From Paenibacillus alkaliterrae (lineage in GTDB: Bacteria; Bacillota; Bacilli; Paenibacillales; Paenibacillaceae): a stretch of DNA of 64,000 nt. The stretch spans positions 1 to 64,000 of the forward strand of contig NZ_JAKGAP010000028.1 in NCBI RefSeq assembly GCF_021532375.1, written 5' to 3'. Of this stretch, positions 58,231-64,000 are shown piece by piece (the first letter of the stretch is position 1; every line of letters begins with the position of its first letter). The position numbers were made by a program, and so were the translations under genes. The notes below the pieces were generated by a model. The model made no database searches and was not told where the DNA came from. It saw nothing but the letters and a program-made list of their open reading frames with translations.

Positions 58231-59238
58231 ATGAAAATGACGACTTACCGGAAAGTAATCGCCCTCATCATCGCTTTGCTCGTTCCGATTATATTGCTGT
58301 ACAGTTACTCCAATCAAGTGAGCATTAACGTCGTGAAAGCGACGATTGAGGATCAAAACCGAAACCGGCTCGCTTTTTTCATGAGTCAAATGGATATGAT
58401 GATCGATCAGCTGATGAAGCATTCGATTACGGCTAGTCGGGACTACAGCATTATGGAGTATCTGAATGGCCGAAATAACAACGAGCCGCTTACTCAGCTG
58501 CAGAGGCATGCCCGAATAGTCGACATGCTGAATATGCAGACGACGACAAGCGCGTGGAGCAATCAGATCATCCTTTATTTGCGCGATTCCAAGGAAGTCA
58601 TATCGACGGACTATTCAGCCAAATATGACGCAGAAGAAATCAGCGGGCGGGAGCTCGGGAAATGGTCGCATGAAAGCAAGCTGTCGTTCGGAATAAAGGA
58701 TTTGCTCTTTTCGAGAATCCAACAATCCGATATGCCTGACTTGCTGGTCGAGGTTAGATTTTCCGACGTAAATTTGAAAAACATGCTTAACTCCTTGCAG
58801 CAGGGAGAGGCAAGAGAGCCTTTTCTGTATCATCCCGGACTCGAACCGATTATCAATTACAGCGCGAACTATAAGCTGGTCACCCAGACGGTGGCGGAGC
58901 TGGAGCGTCAGCAGCTGCCTGCGAGCGGCAGTCTGAACATTTCTATAGCACAGCAGCAATATATCGTGAATTATATTCGCTCAGAAAGCATCGGATGGTA
59001 TTTGGTTGATATCGTGCCTTTGGAAAGTGTTTTTGCGCCTATCCATACAAGCCGGAATTTATTTTATATATCGATCGGCTTGCTGATGGCGCTCGGCGTT
59101 TTAGCGACGCTGCTGCTCTATCGCAATGTACAGCGGCCCAACAACGAGTTTGAGTATTTATTCAGCAGCTTTAACGAAATGGCCGAGCAAATCGAAGAGC
59201 TGATCGACAAGGTCTATAGCCCTATCGAGTCATGTTAA
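58231..59238 (+). pseudogene. YesM-type sensor kinase lacking its kinase half
   Basis: 335 residues with TM1 about 8-28 (VIALIIALLVPIILLYSYSN), an extracellular sensor region (about 30-270), TM2 about 275-297 (NLFYISIGLLMALGVLATLL) and the first part of a HAMP-like linker (FNEMAEQIEELIDKVY). At that point, where a YesM kinase would continue with the QAQINPHFLYN box, the frame reads SPIESC and stops. The H-box and ATPase domain are absent and no AraC domain replaces them. The sensor part looks intact and has a workable site (GTGGGAGAG before ATG 58231). It is either a deletion product or, less likely, a stand-alone receptor. No regulator gene is beside it. Confidence 0.75.
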
Positions 59239-59333
59239 AGTCACAGAGTATAGAATATACTTGGACATGAAATAAAATAACAGGTGATAGCTATTATTAA
59301 CTATTAGGTTGTTAATAGCTTAAATATAAATGC

Positions 59334-59362
59334 TTTACAATTATTAATAATTGTGGTGTAAT
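59334..59362 (+). promoter_or_regulatory. Promoter of the Nik-like importer operon
   Basis: TTTACA (59334-59339) and TGTAAT (59357-59362) are separated by exactly 17 bp. The spacer is largely a perfect palindrome (59337-59354), and a Zur-box-like palindrome starts 12 bases after the -10 box. Confidence 0.6.
59337..59354 (+). promoter_or_regulatory. Perfect 18-bp palindrome between -35 and -10
   Basis: ACAATTATT followed directly by AATAATTGT is a perfect inverted repeat that would put a bound dimer across the promoter. AT-rich palindromes of this kind suit Fur-, MntR- or PerR-like or other dimeric regulators; I cannot name one. Confidence 0.5.
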
Positions 59363-59373
59363 CAATGAATGAT

Positions 59374-59392
59374 AATAGTAATCATTACGATT
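59374..59392 (+). promoter_or_regulatory. Zur-box-like operator of the Nik-like importer operon
   Basis: AATAGTAAT-C-ATTACGATT is a 9-1-9 inverted repeat with one mismatch between arms. The Bacillus Zur box core is AATCGTAAT-N-ATTACGATT, so 17 of the 18 arm positions match. It overlaps the expected transcript start and ends 11 bases before the nikA start codon, a classic repressor position. Confidence 0.7.
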
Positions 59393-59402
59393 GGTGGGGT
59401 AA

Positions 59403-61061
59403 ATGGTGAGAGATGTAGCAGAAAAGAAACGATGGATGAGTGAAGGATTGAGAAAACTGGCTGTATTCGTGATTGTCTCTTGTCTTGTGCTTTTAACGGC
59501 AGCTTGTGGAAGTGGAGAGACAAGCGAGCAGCAAGCAGCAAACACCGAAACAGCTGCAAATACCGAAACGTTGACATTGTCATGGCCGTTGGATCTTGGA
59601 CCCATAAATCCGCATTTGTATGCTCCTAGTGAAATGTTTGCTCAGGCGATGGTTTATGATTCGCTTGTAAGCTACGGGGATAACGGAGAGATTCAACCGG
59701 CCTTGGCCAAAGAATGGCAGGTTTCAGAGGATGGAAAGAGCTATACCTTTACGCTGCGTGAGGGCGTAATGTATTCAGACGGTTCCACCCTCTCAGCGGA
59801 GAATGTAAAGCGAAATGTAGAAGCCGTTCTTCAAAATATGGATCGGCACAGCTGGCTGGAAGCTGTAAGCATCATTGAGAAAGTTGAAGTAATCGATGAT
59901 TTAACTGTGAAAATAGATTTGAAAGAGACTTATTATCCTTTCCTGCAGGAATTAACGCTAATCCGCCCATTAAGAATGCTGGGCGATAAAGGGTTTCCTG
60001 CGAGCGGCTCAACGGCAGAGGAAATTTCAGCGCCGATCGGTACAGGTCCGTGGATTTTGACCGATCATGTGCAAGGCAGTCATGCCGAGTTTACCCGCAA
60101 CGATAACTACTGGGGCGACAAGCCTAAAATTAAGAAGGTTGTCATCAAGTTCATTCCAGACTCCCAAACACGAATTATGGCATTGGAAAAAGGCGAGATT
60201 GATTTAATTTTCGGAAGCGGTCAGCTTGCTCCAGTCGAGTATCAAACGCTGCAGCAGAAGGGCCAGTACCAGGCCATGATCTCGGGTCCGCTGTCAACGA
60301 GAGTGCTTGCAATCAACTCTACGATAGCTCCGACGAATGAGAAAGAGGTTCGATTAGCCCTGCAGCATTTGATGGACCGCAAGACCATCGTTGAACATTT
60401 ACTGAATGGGCTGGAAGAGGAAGCGCAATCGTTATTTTCGCCGGGTTTCCCTTACAGCGATATTAAGGTAGGACTATATGAGTATAATATCGAAGAGGCG
60501 AAGCGGCTGCTTGATCATGCAGGATGGAAAGTTGTAGACGGAAAGCCATTCCGGATGAAAGGCGATCAAGCTCTGCAAGTCACGATTCCATATCGCAGCA
60601 CAGACGTGGTTCATAAAGGTTTACTAGAGTATTTGCAAAGCGCTTGGCGTGAAATCGGGATTGATGTACAACTGCAAGCGGAAGAATCTCAAATGTATAC
60701 CCAGATGGCTAGAGAGGGAGAATTCAATCTCACTTTCAATGACACATGGGGTGTGCCTTATGATCCTCATATGTTTATCCGCACGATGATTGGCGAGAAT
60801 CAGTTAGGCTACTATGTGCAGAAAGGCACAGCGATTTCTTCTTCTTTTACAGCCAATGTTGAAAAAGTGATACGCACAACGGATGAAAACGAACGCCGGG
60901 CATTATATGAATCGATTCTGCGAGGCATTCATGAAGAAGCCATGTTTATTCCGATTTCCTACCGTACTAATTATTTGGTAGCGAATGATCGTGTCAAGGG
61001 GCTGCAGTTTACTCCCCATCAGTACGAAGTGCCGCTTTCACTTTATGAATTAAAGGAATAA
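59403..61061 (+). CDS. nikA: Nickel/peptide-type solute-binding lipoprotein (NikA/CntA-like)
   Basis: 552 residues, family 5 binding protein (SBP_bac_5). The lipoprotein signal peptide ends LLTAACGSG (Cys35). The mature protein tracks NikA closely: GPINPHLYAPSEMFAQAMVY, RHSWLEAVSIIEKVEV, YYPFLQELTLIRPLRM, APIGTGPWIL and TWGVPYDPHMFIRTM are recognisable NikA blocks. NikA and the related CntA bind metal through small chelators or metallophores such as histidine, nicotianamine-like compounds or staphylopine. A Zur-like box directly upstream argues for zinc-responsive control, so zinc or a metal-chelator complex may be the real cargo. ATG 59403 follows GGTGGGG closely; GTG 59406 is also possible. 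The permease gene follows after 5 bases. Confidence 0.88.
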   Translation: MVRDVAEKKRWMSEGLRKLAVFVIVSCLVLLTAACGSGETSEQQAANTETAANTETLTLSWPLDLGPINPHLYAPSEMFAQAMVYDSLVSYGDNGEIQPALAKEWQVSEDGKSYTFTLREGVMYSDGSTLSAENVKRNVEAVLQNMDRHSWLEAVSIIEKVEVIDDLTVKIDLKETYYPFLQELTLIRPLRMLGDKGFPASGSTAEEISAPIGTGPWILTDHVQGSHAEFTRNDNYWGDKPKIKKVVIKFIPDSQTRIMALEKGEIDLIFGSGQLAPVEYQTLQQKGQYQAMISGPLSTRVLAINSTIAPTNEKEVRLALQHLMDRKTIVEHLLNGLEEEAQSLFSPGFPYSDIKVGLYEYNIEEAKRLLDHAGWKVVDGKPFRMKGDQALQVTIPYRSTDVVHKGLLEYLQSAWREIGIDVQLQAEESQMYTQMAREGEFNLTFNDTWGVPYDPHMFIRTMIGENQLGYYVQKGTAISSSFTANVEKVIRTTDENERRALYESILRGIHEEAMFIPISYRTNYLVANDRVKGLQFTPHQYEVPLSLYELKE

Positions 61062-61066
61062 CGACG

Positions 61067-62008
61067 ATGTCGCGATTTCTTGCAAGACGGATCGGGAGCA
61101 TGGTATTGGCGTTATGGGGAGTATCCCTGCTAGCTTTTTTCTTGATCCGGGTCATTCCCGTTGATCCTGTCGAAGCTTATTTTGCCATAAATCAACTGCC
61201 GGCAAGCAAGGAAGCGATGGATGCGATTCGCGAAGAGCAGGGGCTTAACAAGCCTCTGCTTTCGCAATATGCGAATTGGATCTGGCATGTACTGCAGTTT
61301 GATTTTGGAAAATCGTTTGGTTCAAAGTCCGATGTAGCGAATGACCTCATTAAAAAGCTCTGGGTCACGCTAAGGATTTCCGCAGCAGCTTTATTTTTTG
61401 TCGTTTGCATAAGTGTCAGCATCGGGGTTTTATCCGCGGTAAAGCATTCCAGCCTGTTTGACCGGCTTACACGCACAACGATTTTTATGATCGCTTCAAT
61501 GCCTAGTTTTTGGTTAGCTTTTATTTTAATCTACGTCGTGGGGTTAAAATGGGGAATACTGCCGTTAATGGGGTGGGGAACCTGGCAGCATATGATCTTG
61601 CCGTCATTAACATTGGCGCTCGGGTTATGCCCCTATTATATTCGATTAATCCGAACGAGCATCGTTGAGCAAATGCAGCAGCCGCATGTTTTGTACGCTC
61701 GGGCACGCGGTCTCAAAGAGAGCGTCATTATACGTAATTATCTGCTAAAGGGAACGCTGCCTCCTTTATTAACCTCACTAGCGATGTCGTGCGGCATCTT
61801 ATTAGGCGGAGCTGCGGTCGTTGAGGTCGTATTTACAATTCCAGGGGTAGGAAGGTATATTCTTGTTGCCATGGAAGCCCGCGATTATGTTGTACTGCAG
61901 GGTTTTATTTTGCTCATAGGCTTCTTTTACATTGTCATTAACTTTGCAGCCGATATCGTCTGTGCTATGATCGATCCGCGTATTCGTCTAAAGGGGGGAG
62001 AGCAATGA
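61067..62008 (+). CDS. nikB: Nik/Opp-type ABC transporter permease (NikB-like)
   Basis: 313 residues with six membrane spans. SRFLARRIGSMVLALWGVSL forms the N-terminal anchor, and FFLIRVIPVDPVEAYF is typical of the dipeptide/nickel permease family. The ATPase-contact loop RARGLKESVIIRNYLLKGTL (about residues 212-231) and PGVGRYILVAMEARDYVVLQ (about 262-281) are conserved blocks. It forms a membrane pore with the NikC-like protein, whose gene overlaps it by 4 bases (ATGA). A partner for metal or metal-chelate import; peptides cannot be excluded from the permease alone. Confidence 0.9.
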   Translation: MSRFLARRIGSMVLALWGVSLLAFFLIRVIPVDPVEAYFAINQLPASKEAMDAIREEQGLNKPLLSQYANWIWHVLQFDFGKSFGSKSDVANDLIKKLWVTLRISAAALFFVVCISVSIGVLSAVKHSSLFDRLTRTTIFMIASMPSFWLAFILIYVVGLKWGILPLMGWGTWQHMILPSLTLALGLCPYYIRLIRTSIVEQMQQPHVLYARARGLKESVIIRNYLLKGTLPPLLTSLAMSCGILLGGAAVVEVVFTIPGVGRYILVAMEARDYVVLQGFILLIGFFYIVINFAADIVCAMIDPRIRLKGGEQ

Positions 62009-62820
62009 TCAAGAGAAACAAGCGCTTGCCGCTCATCATTAGCAGTTCGCTTGTTGGTTTACTTGTCATTATGGCCTTATTTGAGCCTTTGCTCATGCCT
62101 AATGATCCCTATGCGACGAATATTGCGATGAAGCTGCAAGGCTATTCAGCCGCCTACCCTTTAGGCACGGACCATTTAGGGCGCTGTATTTTATCAAGGC
62201 TGATCGCGGGCGCGAAAGTATCCCTGCTTACCACCTTTTCCATTCTGATCGTAACCATAATCATTAGTCTTGCAGTCGGGATCACAGCCGGTTACATTGG
62301 GGGGCTCGTCGACACGGTGTTAATGCGCCTTTGTGATATTTTACTTGCGCTTCCTAACTTTATTTTTGCTCTTGTTATTGTAGGAACGCTGGGCGGCGGC
62401 CTGTTCAATATGTTTATCGGCATTGTTTGCGTCACTTGGGTTTGGTATGCCCGCTTGATTCGCAATATGGTGCTAAGTTTGAAAGAAGCTCAATATGTAA
62501 AGTACGCTCAGGTAACGGGCGTTTCCCGACTTAACATTGCGCGGGTTCATATCCTTCCCTTTGTTTTTCCGCAAATCTTATTGCTGAAATTAATTGGCCT
62601 CGGTTCTACCATTTTGCTTATATCCGAGCTGTCTTTTTTAGGACTGGGCGTGACGGCTCCAATGGCAGAGTGGGGGATGATGATTAGCGACAGCAAAACG
62701 TATTTGCTAAGCAACCCGATGCTGATGTTTATACCGGGCGTCATGATCTCCTTGACGGTGCTCATCTTTAATTGGTTTGGAGATACCGTTCGCAATGCCT
62801 TGGACCCAAAAACGTTGTAG
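62005..62820 (+). CDS. nikC: Nik/Opp-type ABC transporter permease (NikC-like)
   Basis: 271 residues. An N-terminal membrane span (about 8-28) precedes MPNDPYATNIAMKLQG and PLGTDHLGRCILSRLIAGAK, the GTDxLGRD-like opening of DppC/NikC proteins. Five more spans follow, with the contact loop KYAQVTGVSRLNIARVHILP (about residues 166-185) and a final LIFNWFGDTVRNALDPK. GGGGGGAG lies in the end of nikB and sets the start at ATG 62005. It is the second half of the permease dimer. The nikD-like gene begins 14 bases after its stop. Confidence 0.9.
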   Translation: MIKRNKRLPLIISSSLVGLLVIMALFEPLLMPNDPYATNIAMKLQGYSAAYPLGTDHLGRCILSRLIAGAKVSLLTTFSILIVTIIISLAVGITAGYIGGLVDTVLMRLCDILLALPNFIFALVIVGTLGGGLFNMFIGIVCVTWVWYARLIRNMVLSLKEAQYVKYAQVTGVSRLNIARVHILPFVFPQILLLKLIGLGSTILLISELSFLGLGVTAPMAEWGMMISDSKTYLLSNPMLMFIPGVMISLTVLIFNWFGDTVRNALDPKTL

Positions 62821-62834
62821 AGAGGCGGATTCCG

Positions 62835-63692
62835 TTGCTAGAAGTGAAAAATCTCTCTGTATATGTACAACATGAGAGAGATGAAGTTCAGGTTGTACAG
62901 GATATCAGCTTTCAAGTTCCGAAAGGGAAAGTTGTAGGGATCGTTGGGGAAAGCGGCAGCGGAAAATCGATGATTTGCACCACGATCATCGGGCTATTCA
63001 ATCAAAGCCGCAGGGTAGAAGGAGATATTTTCTATAAGGGTGAATTGCTTCTCAATAAAAGTAAAAAAGAGATGCGTAATCTGAGGGGAAAAGAGATTGC
63101 CCTGATTATGCAGAATCCGATGTCCATGTTTAACCCTATGCTGTCGATTGGGGACCATTTTGTTGAGACGCTGCAAGCCCATTCAGATGTAAGTAAGAAA
63201 GAAGCGAGGTTGAGGGCGCTTGAACAGGTGGCGCGTTATCGGCTGCCAGGCGGTCAAGTGCTGAATAAATACCCTCATGAGCTGAGCGGCGGGATGCTGC
63301 AGCGGATCATGATTGCCATTGCGGTTAGTCATGAACCGTCGCTGCTGATCGCGGATGAGCCGACAACCGCTCTGGATACGATGACGCAGCTGCTCATCCT
63401 GGATGAGTTGCAGGCTTATCGGCAAAATTCCGGTGCGAGCATGCTGATTGTATCTCATGATTTAGGGGTCATTGCCAGAGCAGCCGATGAGCTGATCGTC
63501 ATGAGAGGCGGGAAGATGGTCGAATACGGCCCGGCCGCCTTGGTCCTTCATAATCCGCTGCATCCATACACACAGGCTTTGCTGGCCGTGAAGGAAACGG
63601 GCCGCAGCCTGGATGAGCTTGTGGAGCACTATGACGAGCCTGTTGTGGAGCCTTTAGTTGAATGTCAGCCTGGCTATTGGGTTAGGCAGTAA
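62835..63692 (+). CDS. nikD: Nik/Opp-type ABC transporter ATP-binding protein (NikD-like)
   Basis: 285 residues. Walker [15 protein letters not shown] (about 38-51), Q-loop [13 protein letters not shown], signature [17 protein letters not shown], Walker [13 protein letters not shown] and switch histidine [17 protein letters not shown] are all intact. The short C-terminal extension ([15 protein letters not shown]) is the start of the oligopeptide-type C-terminal domain. The frame opens at 62772 inside nikC, but AGAGGCGGA (62821-62829) directs initiation to TTG 62835. It pairs with the next ATPase to drive import. Confidence 0.92.
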   Translation: MLEVKNLSVYVQHERDEVQVVQDISFQVPKGKVVGIVGESGSGKSMICTTIIGLFNQSRRVEGDIFYKGELLLNKSKKEMRNLRGKEIALIMQNPMSMFNPMLSIGDHFVETLQAHSDVSKKEARLRALEQVARYRLPGGQVLNKYPHELSGGMLQRIMIAIAVSHEPSLLIADEPTTALDTMTQLLILDELQAYRQNSGASMLIVSHDLGVIARAADELIVMRGGKMVEYGPAALVLHNPLHPYTQALLAVKETGRSLDELVEHYDEPVVEPLVECQPGYWVRQ

Positions 63693-63708
63693 GATGGAGG
63701 GGGAACCA

Positions 63709-64000
63709 ATGATTGAGTTCGTTAACGTGTCGAAGCAGTTTCGTGAAGGGAAATGGCGGGGACGGAAAAACAACGTACAGGCGGTGCGCAACGTTTCCTT
63801 GCAAATCAAGCAAGGAACTTGTTTTGCGCTAGTAGGGGAAAGCGGTTCGGGCAAAAGCACGCTGGGTAAACTGTTGATCGGTCTCGAAAAGCCGGATCAA
63901 GGTCGCGTTTTGTTCCAAGGCTGCAACCTGCATGAAGCCGGTCGCGAGGAGCGTCAGCGGCTGCGCAGAGATATGCAAATCGTATTTCAAGACCCGTATA
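63709..64000 (+). CDS. nikE: Nik/Opp-type ABC transporter ATP-binding protein (NikE-like), cut by window end
   Basis: The first 97 residues are present. They start [20 protein letters not shown] at ATG 63709 with ATGGAGGGGGAA upstream, continue [20 protein letters not shown] to Walker [17 protein letters not shown], then the Q-loop MQIVFQDPY at the edge. This is the second ATPase of the importer. Anything after it, such as a metallophore export or synthesis gene that would confirm the cargo, is out of view. Confidence 0.9.
   Translation, partial: MIEFVNVSKQFREGKWRGRKNNVQAVRNVSLQIKQGTCFALVGESGSGKSTLGKLLIGLEKPDQGRVLFQGCNLHEAGREERQRLRRDMQIVFQDPY

Noticed and set aside
1..64000. CRISPR array, rRNA or tRNA genes, intact prophage
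   Set aside because: No regularly spaced repeats, no rRNA-like conserved stretches, no cloverleaf with CCA-proximal stem and no phage structural genes were seen.

Overview
The window looks like chromosomal DNA of a Paenibacillus-type, low-to-moderate GC Gram-positive spore former. The evidence is three YesM/YesN-style sensor kinase/regulator sets (one of them decayed), Lpl-type CUT1 sugar transporters, an S-layer homology protein, a Ctc-type L25 protein, strong AGGAGG ribosome binding sites and frequent GTG/TTG starts. I see no rRNA, tRNA, CRISPR array or intact prophage.

Layout. (1) 0-6 kb: the broken 3' end of an unrecognised gene, rplY/ctc, a HupE-like remnant, an SLH protein, a Sir2 deacylase and an unknown gene on the minus strand. 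(2) 4.3-12.8 kb: a vWA protein, a WYL regulator and a tightly coupled AddB-like/AddA-like nuclease-helicase pair, all on the plus strand. (3) 12.8-17.3 kb: a methyltransferase, sstT and a double gamma-glutamylcyclotransferase, separated by gene wreckage (pRiA4b ORF-3-like fragment, IS4 transposase fragment, a shrunken second copy of the gene at 3512-4150). (4) 17.6-27.6 kb: a fucoside-type utilisation locus with a YesM/YesN pair, two permeases, a lipoprotein binding protein and two GH95 genes, the second lacking its catalytic middle. (5) 28.1-32.7 kb: LytS/LytTR sensing next to a DUF485 protein and an ActP-like symporter. (6) 33.3-39.8 kb: an accessory zone with a TetR/membrane protein pair, a PadR gene split by an IS200/IS605 TnpB remnant, a broken CPBP protease, an intact pRiA4b ORF-3-like protein, a shortened SEC-C protein, a DUF6933 protein and a dead toxin-antitoxin pair. 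(7) 40.0-47.1 kb: an AraC-type membrane regulator, a CUT1 transporter and a cysteine-type sulfatase. (8) 47.4-58.0 kb: a visibly GC-richer block with a response regulator, kinase and membrane-anchored sugar-binding sensor, then an RbsACB-like transporter, a fructose-6-phosphate aldolase-type enzyme and an FGGY kinase. (9) 58.2-64 kb: a YesM kinase that has lost its catalytic half, then a NikABCDE-like ABC importer behind a near-consensus Zur box; the last gene runs off the window.

The loci in (4), (7) and (8) follow one plan: an external glycan or sugar is sensed at the membrane, an AraC-type regulator is activated, and a lipoprotein-dependent importer feeds intracellular enzymes. GH95 together with a sulfatase makes a sulfated fucose-containing glycan a reasonable but unproven target. 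A repeated theme is gene decay by internal deletion, with both ends kept: I count at least six cases. The points most worth a second look are the WYL/AddAB-like module, the Zur-box-controlled Nik-like importer and the three-component sugar sensor.
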